Shown one piece after another: positions 33,539 through 42,804 of a DNA stretch of 64,000 nt (the first letter of the stretch is position 1; the number at the start of each line of letters is the position of its first letter). A program made the translations under genes and the position numbers. The notes beneath the pieces were generated by a model. That model had not been told where the DNA came from and did no database searches. It worked only from the letters and a program-made list of their open reading frames with translations. The DNA comes from Spirochaetota bacterium (lineage in GTDB: Bacteria > Spirochaetota > Brachyspiria > Brachyspirales > JACRPF01): assembly GCA_016214035.1 (NCBI GenBank), contig JACRPF010000021.1:124001-188000 (forward strand), in the 5' to 3' direction.

Positions 33539-36500
33539 GTGCTTATCAACCCGCAGACACTTCAGAAGATTGAAAAGATTGAGAACCGCTACCGCGCGCT
33601 CAGGTTTGAAAAACACCTGTCACTCGACGCAAAATACTGGGACACGAAAGAACATCTGCGTGCAGATCCGAAGGGTGTTGCCTGGAAACCGATTACACGC
33701 GGCAGTGACTGGGGCGGGGACTGGCTCACGCGCTGGTTCAAATCCGGCTTCACGACGCCGTCGTCGCTTGCGGGAAAGAAAGTGTTCATTCAGGCTAGAA
33801 CCGGCGCGCCGGAAACGCTGGTCATCGTCAACGGCGAACATAAGGGCGTTTTTGACGGAAAGCCTTTCAACACCGGCACGGTGAACCATACCGCTGTATG
33901 CATCGCACTCAAAGCGGTGAAAGGCCGTCGATACTCCATCGCACTTGAAGCGTACAGCGGGCACACATTCCCCGGCACCCAGCCTGACGAAACGGCGCGC
34001 GCGGTGAACGCGCACTCAAACCGCTACGACGGCATCGATATCGTCACCGAACGTGAAGATGTGAGCGCGTTCTTCTACGACCTTCTGGTGCTCCGCCAGA
34101 GTATGGAAGCGCTCAATGACGACAGTGTCCGCAGGCATGACATAGCGAAAACGCTCGAACAGGTTTTTATCACCGTCGAATCCATGCCGGCAGAGGTAGA
34201 TGAAACTGCGTGGCGTACATCGATGAAAAAAGCGCATGCGCTGCTCAAACCGATGCTGAAAGCCGGGAACACGGACAATCTGCCGCATATGGGACTCATC
34301 GGGCACAGCCACCTCGACACCGCGTGGCTGTGGACTGTCGCAGAAACTACGCGGAAATGCGCCCGGACATTTTCATCGGTGCTCAATCTCATGGAACAGT
34401 ATCCGGAATTCATTTTCCTGCAGAGCGCTCCGTATCACGCGGACGTCACAAGGCGGGAATACCCGGCGATATTTGAGAAAATAAAAGCCCGCGTGAAGGA
34501 AGGCCGGTGGGAGCCAAACGGCGCCATGTGGGTGGAGCCCGACTGCAATGTCCCGTCAGGCGAAGCGTTCGTGCGGCAGCTCATCTACGGCCAGGAGTTC
34601 ACCCGCAGGCATTTCGGCTACACCGCCGACACGCTGTGGCTGCCCGATGTCTTCGGTTATTCCGGCGCACTTCCGCAGATTCTCATGAAAGCGGGCGTGA
34701 AGTATTTCTGCACGACGAAGATGGCGTGGGGTGAGGTGAAATTCCCGTACGATACGTTCCGCTGGGAAGGCATCGACGGGACGCATATCGTCTCCCATCT
34801 GCACAAGATACATTTCATCCCGGACCCGAAAACTCTCGCCGGTTTCTGGCACGGCGTTCAGCACAAGGAAACGCAGAACGGCGTGCTCTGCCCGTTCGGT
34901 TACGGCGACGGCGGCGGCGGCCCTCATTCCGACATGATTGAGATTGCACGACGTGTAAAAAAAGTCGACGGCCTTTTCACGTCGGCATATACCACGGTCA
35001 CCGGTTTCATGAAACGTATTGCACAGCGCATGACCGAACTTCCTTCGTGGTCGGGCGAGCTTTATCTCTCGGCGCATCGCGGCACACTCACCTCGATTGC
35101 GAAAACAAAACGCCTGAACCGCAAAGCTGAATTCGCCCTGCGTGACGCGGAATATTTCTCAACGCTTGCCGCACTCGGCGGTACAGCGTACCCGAAACAG
35201 CTCCTTGAAGACCTCTGGAAAACGCTGCTCGTCAATCAGTTCCATGACATACTGCCGGGTTCATCGATTGCCGAGGTGAACGACCTGGCGGATAAAGAGC
35301 TGTCGGCGGTGGTGCAAAAGGCGGAAGCGCTGACACAGCGCATGATCGCTGCGGCGACAAAACCGTCGCATCAGAATCAGGAAAGCATATCGCTCATCAA
35401 TACGCTTGGATGGCAGCGTTCGGGAACACACGCCGTTCCTGCACTGCTGAAAGGAAAAACGCCCGCAGGGGTGACGTCGCAGCATTTCACGGGACTTGAC
35501 GGCACACAAATGAACTTTATCGCCGGCGCTGCGCTTCCTTCCTTCGGCACTGTTGTTCTCCCGCTTGAAAAAGCTGCCGAAAAAACCGGTTCGGCACGTC
35601 CGTTCAGCATATCGAAAACCGCCATCGAAACACCGATGTTGAACATGCGCATCGACACCAGCGGGAGGATAGTCTCCTGCATCGACAGGAAATACGGACG
35701 TGAGATTGTACGTACCGGCGGTGCGCTCAACCGTTTCCTCATCTCGGAAGACGTGCCGACGGCATGGGACAATTGGGATATCAACGAGGACCATCTGCTC
35801 AAAGAGCATGAGGACATGCGCCTTGTCTCACGCGAGGTCATTACCAACGGTCCGCTCGCGCTCATGCTGCGCAGCGAATACAAGATCGGCAAGCGTTCAC
35901 GCATCATACAGGACATGACGCTGTTCGCCGATTCGCCGCGCATCGAATTCACAACGAAGATAGACTGGCATGAAAAGCACACGTTCCTCAAAGCCGGTTT
36001 TGACGTCGATATCCTCTCCGATACGGCACGATATGAGATACAATACGGACACCTTGAACGCACGCGACACAAGAATCTCAAGGAAGACCGGATGAAATTC
36101 GAGGCACTCGTCCATAAATGGATGGATGTGAGCGAAACGAATTTCGGTGTGGCGCTTTTGAACGACGGCAAGTACGGCGCATACGCGGGACGCGAACGCA
36201 TGACGCTGTCGCTCATGAAATCGGGAACACATCCCGACGCGCGCGGCGATGAGGGTTCGCATTCCGTCACCTATGCGATTCTGCCGCACGGCGCATTCAA
36301 TGCCGACGTTGTCCGTGAAGCGTATGCATTGAACGTCCCGGTCATCGCGATTGCCGGCAGTGCGTCATACCGCCGCCCATTCCTCACCATCGACGCGCCG
36401 AACGTCATCATCGAAAGCGTAAAATGGGCCGAACACGAAAAAGCATTCGTCGTCCGCCTGTATGAAACTGAGCGTTCCGGCACAACCGCGGAACTTACGT

Positions 36501-36634
36501 TCGGCGTACCGGTACTATCGGTTGCCGAGACGGATCTGCTTGAAGAACATCCGTCACCATGTACACTATCCGATAATCGTATCCGATTTTACATCAAGCC
36601 GTTTGAGATAAAAACATTTGTATGCCGCATATAA
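33539..36634 (+). CDS. GH38 alpha-mannosidase
   Basis: 1031 residues, normal for the family; GTG 33539 with GGAG upstream. The class II alpha-mannosidase core is clear: zinc ligands in GHSHLDTAWLW (His258, Asp260), nucleophile Asp370 in WLPDVFGYSGALPQ, GDGGGGPHSDM, and HDILPGSSI. It releases mannose from non-reducing ends of alpha-mannosides. It has no signal peptide, unlike the neighbours on both sides. So it probably acts in the cytoplasm on imported oligosaccharides, the last step of the pathway. It is 27 bp after the GH99/71-like gene and 17 bp before the esterase gene. Confidence 0.93.
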   Translation: MLINPQTLQKIEKIENRYRALRFEKHLSLDAKYWDTKEHLRADPKGVAWKPITRGSDWGGDWLTRWFKSGFTTPSSLAGKKVFIQARTGAPETLVIVNGEHKGVFDGKPFNTGTVNHTAVCIALKAVKGRRYSIALEAYSGHTFPGTQPDETARAVNAHSNRYDGIDIVTEREDVSAFFYDLLVLRQSMEALNDDSVRRHDIAKTLEQVFITVESMPAEVDETAWRTSMKKAHALLKPMLKAGNTDNLPHMGLIGHSHLDTAWLWTVAETTRKCARTFSSVLNLMEQYPEFIFLQSAPYHADVTRREYPAIFEKIKARVKEGRWEPNGAMWVEPDCNVPSGEAFVRQLIYGQEFTRRHFGYTADTLWLPDVFGYSGALPQILMKAGVKYFCTTKMAWGEVKFPYDTFRWEGIDGTHIVSHLHKIHFIPDPKTLAGFWHGVQHKETQNGVLCPFGYGDGGGGPHSDMIEIARRVKKVDGLFTSAYTTVTGFMKRIAQRMTELPSWSGELYLSAHRGTLTSIAKTKRLNRKAEFALRDAEYFSTLAALGGTAYPKQLLEDLWKTLLVNQFHDILPGSSIAEVNDLADKELSAVVQKAEALTQRMIAAATKPSHQNQESISLINTLGWQRSGTHAVPALLKGKTPAGVTSQHFTGLDGTQMNFIAGAALPSFGTVVLPLEKAAEKTGSARPFSISKTAIETPMLNMRIDTSGRIVSCIDRKYGREIVRTGGALNRFLISEDVPTAWDNWDINEDHLLKEHEDMRLVSREVITNGPLALMLRSEYKIGKRSRIIQDMTLFADSPRIEFTTKIDWHEKHTFLKAGFDVDILSDTARYEIQYGHLERTRHKNLKEDRMKFEALVHKWMDVSETNFGVALLNDGKYGAYAGRERMTLSLMKSGTHPDARGDEGSHSVTYAILPHGAFNADVVREAYALNVPVIAIAGSASYRRPFLTIDAPNVIIESVKWAEHEKAFVVRLYETERSGTTAELTFGVPVLSVAETDLLEEHPSPCTLSDNRIRFYIKPFEIKTFVCRI

Positions 36635-36651
36635 CGCGATGGAGTGATGTC

Positions 36652-38052
36652 ATGTGTTTTTCAAGATCGATCGTTTTTTTCATGCTCAGCGCAGTCTCGT
36701 TCGCAGCGACGGTAACACTCTCGTCCCCGCCGACCGAGAATGGACTGAAAGCGGCGCCGAAAACGCCCGAAGGCGTCATGGAACCTGCTGATGTAGACGG
36801 AAAACCGGCATGGCGTTGTCTGCCCGGAACATCCGCCGGCAAGTTCTGCTATGTAACCGTTACTGACACCGCCATGAAGAACGGAGCGGCGCCGTCGGTG
36901 AAGTTTTCCATCACGTATTATGACGAGGGCTCAGGTGAACTTGCTGTCGAGTATGATTCGCTCGATGCGGCGAAGATACCCGGCGCGTTCAAACACATTC
37001 ACCTGGCCGCACTCGGCGACAGTAAAACATGGAAGACCGCTGATGTCACCATAGGCGATGCGCGTTTCGGCGGACGATGCAACGGCAATGACTTCCGCAT
37101 TTACATGCCGAAGGATGTAAACATCGCGTTCAGTTCGATATCCGTTACGGCTATTACCATATCACCGGAGGAAAAGCTTGCAGCCATGAAAAAGCTTGGA
37201 GAAGATAAAAAGGAAAAGCAGCGCCAGTTCATCGCACAGCTTCCCGCAGGAAGCACGGGCCTGTTCGACGAGCCGTATGTCCCGAATCCCAAAAACAGTC
37301 CGGTTCCCGGCTCGCAGCAGAACCTCGATCTCTTCGTCCCGCCGGGCGACGGCCCGCATCCGCTCGTGATCTACATACACGGCGGCGGCTGGCACAGCGG
37401 CGCAAAAGGCATCGGCATGGCCCCGCCGTACGTCGCGGCAGGACTCGCGTTCGCAACGCTCAATTACCGGCTCACCGTGGACGCGCCGTTCCCCGCGCAG
37501 ATAGAGGACTGCATTGCGGCACTCGGCTGGCTCCGCGCCAATGCCGGACGTCTGCATCTCGACAGGAACAGGATCGGCGTCTCGGGTCATTCGGCGGGAG
37601 CGCATCTCGCGGCACTCCTTGCAGTCACGGGCGGTGACAGTGTGTTCAAAACCGGCGCGGGCAATTTTCCTCCGGTACAGGCCGCGGCACTGATGTCAGG
37701 TCCGTTCGATCTGGGACGTGAACGCGGCAACTGGCCGAAAACGATGTTCGCCTGGAATCCGAATGACAAATTCTGTAAAACGTTCTTCACCAACGGCAGC
37801 TACGAGGAACCGTTCGCGCAATGGGCAAGTCCCTCATCATACGTCCGCGGTGGACTTCCGCCGATGCTCATCATCCACGGCGGAAAAGATACCACGGTGC
37901 CGCTTGAACAGGCGCGCACGTTCGCTGATGCGTTGACGCAGGCGGGAAATCAGGTTACATTCAGAATAGCGCCGGAAGCGGGACACAGCCTGCCTGCGGA
38001 TGCAAATTCTGAATCCTTGCAGTTCTTTAAAGAAAAACTTTTTACCAAGTAA
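36652..38052 (+). CDS. Secreted alpha/beta-hydrolase esterase with N-terminal YFDEG-GRCNG domain
   Basis: 466 residues from ATG 36652 (GGAG upstream); the frame reaches back to 36622 without a ribosome site. After a signal peptide (to about 18), residues 20-168 are one copy of the recurring domain (YYDEG 89-93, GGRCNG 140-145). A short Lys/Glu linker leads to an esterase of the BD-FAE/acetyl-esterase type. It has oxyanion motif HGGGW (243-247), nucleophile Ser314 in GHSAG, Asp413 (GGKDTTVP) and His445 (EAGHSL). It probably removes acetyl or other acyl groups from the polysaccharide so the mannosidases can act. Confidence 0.87.
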   Translation: MCFSRSIVFFMLSAVSFAATVTLSSPPTENGLKAAPKTPEGVMEPADVDGKPAWRCLPGTSAGKFCYVTVTDTAMKNGAAPSVKFSITYYDEGSGELAVEYDSLDAAKIPGAFKHIHLAALGDSKTWKTADVTIGDARFGGRCNGNDFRIYMPKDVNIAFSSISVTAITISPEEKLAAMKKLGEDKKEKQRQFIAQLPAGSTGLFDEPYVPNPKNSPVPGSQQNLDLFVPPGDGPHPLVIYIHGGGWHSGAKGIGMAPPYVAAGLAFATLNYRLTVDAPFPAQIEDCIAALGWLRANAGRLHLDRNRIGVSGHSAGAHLAALLAVTGGDSVFKTGAGNFPPVQAAALMSGPFDLGRERGNWPKTMFAWNPNDKFCKTFFTNGSYEEPFAQWASPSSYVRGGLPPMLIIHGGKDTTVPLEQARTFADALTQAGNQVTFRIAPEAGHSLPADANSESLQFFKEKLFTK

Positions 38053-38070
38053 TGATCGAAGGAGATCCCG

Positions 38071-41000
38071 ATGCATGTACGTATCATCATGGCGGTGCTT
38101 CTTATGACCGCGTTCCTCTCTGCCGCGCCGAAATCCGCAATCATGACCTCACCTGCCGAATCAAAAGGCCTGTCGCTTACGCTTGAGACTGACGAAGGGA
38201 AAAATTCGGTGGTCACCAGAGCGGACCGCGAGGGCTGGCTCTGCAGTCCGGGTTCCGCAAAAGGGAAATATATGTATTTCAAGGTGACTGACGATTCCTG
38301 CAGGAACGGGGCGTCGCCGTCGGTGCAGCTCACCGTCGAATACTTCGACGAAGGAACGGGTGAGATGCGCATCGAATACGATTCGCTTGATGAGGCGAAA
38401 CTGCCGGGTGCGTTCAAACCGGAAACGATTGCGACATGCGCGAACACAAAAACATGGAAGACTGCAAAAATCGGCATCAAGGACGCCCGTTTCGGTGGAC
38501 GCTGCAACGGCAGTGACTTCCGCATATCACTTTCCGCAGCGGCGGCATGTGTACTCGCATCAGTCTCCATCGCCTCCTGGAAAGACCCCAACGATATTCC
38601 CGCACCGCCGGTAAAGTGGCGCGTAGTCAGCACCAAATATCCGACCGCGGATGTCGTCATCGCCGGATACAGCGTCCGTGAGTTCGGCGCGGCAGGAGAC
38701 GGTACGGGTGACGATACCGCGGCATTTCAGGCGGCGATGAATGCAATGGCGAAACAGGGCGGCGGCACCGTATTCGTTCCATCGGGCAGATATGCGATAC
38801 GGGGAAATCTTATTATACCGACAAGCGTTACGCTTCGCGGAGAGTGGATGAAACCGGTTACGGGACGTTCCGTCGACGGCAGCATTATTATGGCGTATGC
38901 CGACCGCGGAATGAGTAACGGCACTCCGTTTATACTGCTCAAACAGTCATCGGGAATAAAGGACCTGACGATATGGTATCCCGAACAGGATGCAGGATCG
39001 ATAGTACCGTATCCGTATACTCTCAGACAGGACGGCGGCGACAACGCAACGTTTGAAAACCTTACGCTCGTGAACGTATATCAGGGCATCGTCATCGGCC
39101 CCAACGGCAATGAGCTTCACTATATCAAAAACGTATACGCCACGTTTCTGTCCACCGGCATTCAGTTCGACCGCACCACGGACATCGGACGGCTTGAGAA
39201 CATCTTCATCAACCCCGACATCTGGAGCGACTCGGGGCTTCCCGGTGCACCGGCAAAGAACGGCCCGCATGCGTCATGGGTCTACGACAACGGCACGGCG
39301 ATACGCATGTACCGGAGCGACTGGGAATACGGCGCATACGTCTACATCCGTGGTTATAAAACAGGTTTCGAGATACTCACCTCGCCGCAGGGCTCGCCCA
39401 ACGCACAGTTTTATGAGTTCGTCATTACGAATTGCCGTACCGCATTGTCGGTCATCGACGCGAATTCGATAGGACTTTCGTTCACCGCCTGTACCTTCGC
39501 CGGCGACGATACCGGCGTATCGCTTTCACCGTCGTTCACCGCGATAGCGCTCTTCCATACATCGGTGATACGCGGAAAGACTGCGGCACAGCTTGACGGT
39601 AAGGGCAACTCCGCCGCTCTCTTTCAGCACTGCACATTTGAAGGTCCGGTATTACGCACCGCCGGCAACGCATCGTTTCTCGGCTGTGTCTTCAATTCCC
39701 CTAAGGATCAACTGACACTCGGTGCGGACGTGAACGCGGTCACCATTGCCGGATGCACATTCAAAGGCGGCAAACGGATCGTCAACAAAAGCGATTCACC
39801 GCTCATCTCGATACGCGATGAGTCCGTACCGCCGACAAAAATACCGCATCTGCCCTACCCCGGCGAGAAATCGCTGAAGCCGCCGAAAGCGGACCTCTAT
39901 GTAGTCACCGACGACACCTGGGGTGCAAAGAAAGACGGCAGCACCGATGACACCGCTGTAATACAGAACGCGCTCAACGCTGCTGCGAAAAACGGCGGCG
40001 GCATCGTGTTCCTGCCCGGCGGCAGTTATAACATAAAAGGACAGCTCACCGTGCCCTCCGCTGTTGAACTGCGCGGCGTATACGATGTCCCGCATCACAC
40101 ACTCGGCAAGGGAAGTACGCTCCGTATTTACAGCGGCCGCGGCGATGAATCCGCTCCGCCGGCCATCGTCATGGCTCCGGGAAGCGGCATGCGCGGCATG
40201 ACGTTCATGTATCCCGAACTGCAGTGCAGCGCTATAACGCCGTATCCGTTCATGATACAGGGGCAGGGCGCGAATATCTATATCATTAATATCGCGGCAC
40301 TCAACCCGTACAAGATGCTCGATTTCACGACATACCGCTGCGACAGCCATTATCTCGATTACGTCTCCGGGTCGCCGATGAAAGCGGGCATTGCCGTCGG
40401 CGGCGGCTCGAAAAACGGCGAAGTCCGTAACGCGCAGTTCAATCCGCATTACTGGAACCGCTCGCCGTATCCGGATTGTCCCGGCGGCATCGGCGGCTTC
40501 AAAGGCAATGCCGTCTGGGATTATCAGAAAGAGAACTTTGACGCGTTCATCTTCGGTGACTGCGAGAATGAACTGCAGTTCCAGAACTTTGTTTTCGGAT
40601 CGCTCTATGGCCTCCATTTTGTGCTTGAGAACGGCAAAGGCGCGTCGGGAATCGTGCTCGGCCATGGAACCGACGGCTCAAAAATTTCAGCCGCATTCGA
40701 CGGACTCGGCAAAGCGGGCATGGACTTTATCAACGCCGAACTCGTCTGCATGTCCACCACGGATAGAAAATACATCCTCTTCGGTGAGCAGTTCAAATCC
40801 GAAGCGCGTTTCTACAACACACTGCTCTGGGCTCAGCCGGAGTATTCTGCCGTCGTGCACGGAGGATCGCTCGTGTTCGAACTCGCCAATTTCCTGCACT
40901 ACGCAACGTTCCTCGTCGACGGCGGCACGCTCACACTCATCAACAGCTACCTCAACAATAACACCACCGGCGCGAAAGAGATTACCGTGAAAAACGCGTC

Positions 41001-41610
41001 ATCGCCGGTATCGCTCATCGGCAACATCACGACCTACGGCATGCGCACGGACGGCGCTGCGGCATCGCAGGTGCGTGCAGAGTTCAATACACAGCGCAAC
41101 GTACCCATACCCGACGACACGAAGGAATTATCGGTTTCACTCGGCAAACGCCAGAAGAAATTCGGCATATCGGTGCGAGAAAAGGATGGCGAATCGGAAA
41201 ACGTTGCCGCGGAAAAAGCGGGACGGGGCGGATGGATGAGCATCAAGCAGCCGTCACACGCACCGGGAACCTATTTCATGTACTGCACCGTTGAATTCCC
41301 CGGATTCAAAAACGGCGGCGCACCGAACGCTGTTATCGCCGTGGATTATTTCGACGAAGGTACCGGCGAATTCCGTATCGCCTATGACTCAAGCGATGAA
41401 TCGGTCAAGGTAGTAGCCAAAACCCCGGGGGCATGGAAAGAAGCGGGTACATTGAGAATGACCGATACCAAAACATGGAAAACACTTGAGTTCGCCGTGA
41501 ACGACGCGAAGTTTTCCGGACGCTGCAACGGCGCGGACTTGCGCTTTGAGATAAAATCCGGTACTATAAAACCGGTCGTCGGCGCGGTCAGGATCATAAA
41601 ACGTGATTAA
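38071..41610 (+). CDS. Secreted protein with two pectate-lyase-fold domains between two YFDEG-GRCNG domains
   Basis: 1179 residues; ATG 38071 with AAGGAG. Signal peptide to about 19. Residues 25-170 are a type-II copy of the recurring domain (YFDEG 91-95, GRCNG 143-147) and about 1035-1179 a type-I copy. Between them are two right-handed beta-helix domains of the Pectate_lyase_3/GH55-like superfamily. Each opens with the typical sequence: VREFGAAGDGTGDDTAAFQ (about 201) and WGAKKDGSTDDTAVIQNAL (about 620), followed by GGGTVFVPSGRY-like motifs. These folds include lyases, polygalacturonases and exo-beta-1,3-glucanases; the activity here is open. The gene is 19 bp after the esterase and 27 bp before the next gene. 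Confidence 0.8.
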   Translation: MHVRIIMAVLLMTAFLSAAPKSAIMTSPAESKGLSLTLETDEGKNSVVTRADREGWLCSPGSAKGKYMYFKVTDDSCRNGASPSVQLTVEYFDEGTGEMRIEYDSLDEAKLPGAFKPETIATCANTKTWKTAKIGIKDARFGGRCNGSDFRISLSAAAACVLASVSIASWKDPNDIPAPPVKWRVVSTKYPTADVVIAGYSVREFGAAGDGTGDDTAAFQAAMNAMAKQGGGTVFVPSGRYAIRGNLIIPTSVTLRGEWMKPVTGRSVDGSIIMAYADRGMSNGTPFILLKQSSGIKDLTIWYPEQDAGSIVPYPYTLRQDGGDNATFENLTLVNVYQGIVIGPNGNELHYIKNVYATFLSTGIQFDRTTDIGRLENIFINPDIWSDSGLPGAPAKNGPHASWVYDNGTAIRMYRSDWEYGAYVYIRGYKTGFEILTSPQGSPNAQFYEFVITNCRTALSVIDANSIGLSFTACTFAGDDTGVSLSPSFTAIALFHTSVIRGKTAAQLDGKGNSAALFQHCTFEGPVLRTAGNASFLGCVFNSPKDQLTLGADVNAVTIAGCTFKGGKRIVNKSDSPLISIRDESVPPTKIPHLPYPGEKSLKPPKADLYVVTDDTWGAKKDGSTDDTAVIQNALNAAAKNGGGIVFLPGGSYNIKGQLTVPSAVELRGVYDVPHHTLGKGSTLRIYSGRGDESAPPAIVMAPGSGMRGMTFMYPELQCSAITPYPFMIQGQGANIYIINIAALNPYKMLDFTTYRCDSHYLDYVSGSPMKAGIAVGGGSKNGEVRNAQFNPHYWNRSPYPDCPGGIGGFKGNAVWDYQKENFDAFIFGDCENELQFQNFVFGSLYGLHFVLENGKGASGIVLGHGTDGSKISAAFDGLGKAGMDFINAELVCMSTTDRKYILFGEQFKSEARFYNTLLWAQPEYSAVVHGGSLVFELANFLHYATFLVDGGTLTLINSYLNNNTTGAKEITVKNASSPVSLIGNITTYGMRTDGAAASQVRAEFNTQRNVPIPDDTKELSVSLGKRQKKFGISVREKDGESENVAAEKAGRGGWMSIKQPSHAPGTYFMYCTVEFPGFKNGGAPNAVIAVDYFDEGTGEFRIAYDSSDESVKVVAKTPGAWKEAGTLRMTDTKTWKTLEFAVNDAKFSGRCNGADLRFEIKSGTIKPVVGAVRIIKRD

Positions 41611-41636
41611 TATTTCATATCTGTACGGAGGATCAT

Positions 41637-42680
41637 ATGTGCAAGAAGATTACGATAGCGGCAGTATCCGTGCTGCTCGCGGCGGGATGGAGTTCAGCGT
41701 ACGCCGCGGTCAATGAGATCGGTATTGTACTCGGTACCGGAGGAAAAGGCAGCGGCATTACCTTCCGCGCGAAGGACGGAGAATCCGAGAATATTCCGGC
41801 CGAACGCGACGGACGCCAGTGCGTGCGGGGCATCAAACCCGCGCCGGGAACCGCGAATGTCTGGTACCTCTATTTTCTCGCCGACGACGCCGACTTCAGG
41901 GACGGCGCGGCGCCGAAGTCACGAATCACCGTGGAATACTTCGATGAAGGCACCGGTAAATTGCGCATCGCGTACGATTCATCCGATGAGAGCGTCACCG
42001 AAGTTAAGAACGCGCCCGGCTCATGGAAACGCCTTCCCGGCATAGAGCTTGAGAACAGTAAGCAGTGGAAGACCTATACCGTAACCGTATCCGACGCGCT
42101 CTTCAAAAAACGCTGCAACGGAGCCGATATCCGTCTGGAATTCTATGAAATGAATGCGGGGCCGTATATCTCAAAGTTGTCGATTAAAAAACCGTCGAAA
42201 CCGGCGACACCCGCGGGCGGCACACCCATCACTCTTACGTTGGCATCCACCCCGGTTGAAAAAGGTCTCAAACTTATCCCCGAGACACCTGAAGGAAAAA
42301 ACTCAGCGGTGACAAAGGACGGCAGAGAAGCCTGGGCATGCGCGCCGGGAACATCCGCCGGAAAGTATATGTATTTCCAGCTCACCGACGAGACCTTCCG
42401 CAACGGCAGCGCACCGTCGGTTGAAATCATATTCGAATACTTCGATGAAGGTGAAGGCGCAATTCATCTCGAATATGATTCCATGCTGGAAGCGAAAATA
42501 CCCGGCGGATTCAAGCCCGCCGCAATAGCCGCGCTTACCGGCTCAAAGACATGGAAGACGGCGCGGGTGAAGATCGCCGACGCCCGTTTCGGCGGACGCT
42601 GCAACAACTTCGACTTCAGAGTTGCCATACCGAAAAACACCGACGTAGCCGTCGCTTCGGTAGGTATCGCAAAAAAATAG
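41637..42680 (+). CDS. Secreted protein made only of two YFDEG-GRCNG domains
   Basis: 347 residues; ATG 41637 with GGAGG upstream; signal peptide to about 23. Residues 26-184 are a type-I copy (YFDEG 101-105, KRCNG 158-162) and 196-347 a type-II copy (EYFDEGEG, GGRCNN 319-324). A short Pro/Lys/Ala linker joins them. There is nothing else in the protein, so the domain is independently folding and the protein is likely a binding protein rather than an enzyme. It closes the operon, followed by a new promoter at 42733. Confidence 0.8.
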   Translation: MCKKITIAAVSVLLAAGWSSAYAAVNEIGIVLGTGGKGSGITFRAKDGESENIPAERDGRQCVRGIKPAPGTANVWYLYFLADDADFRDGAAPKSRITVEYFDEGTGKLRIAYDSSDESVTEVKNAPGSWKRLPGIELENSKQWKTYTVTVSDALFKKRCNGADIRLEFYEMNAGPYISKLSIKKPSKPATPAGGTPITLTLASTPVEKGLKLIPETPEGKNSAVTKDGREAWACAPGTSAGKYMYFQLTDETFRNGSAPSVEIIFEYFDEGEGAIHLEYDSMLEAKIPGGFKPAAIAALTGSKTWKTARVKIADARFGGRCNNFDFRVAIPKNTDVAVASVGIAKK

Positions 42681-42732
42681 CGGCAGATCACCGCAAGCCG
42701 ACATCCTCGTCTCTATCCAGCGGTATTTTGTG

Positions 42733-42760
42733 TTGACAGAACCCCGCAAGATAGTATAAT
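42733..42760 (+). promoter_or_regulatory. Consensus promoter of the HD-GYP-panB pair
   Basis: TTGACA (42733-42738), 16 nt, TATAAT (42755-42760). Confidence 0.8.
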
Positions 42761-42804
42761 AATATCACCGGTGCAGTTATGCATCGGAAGTGTCGGCACG
42801 TCTT

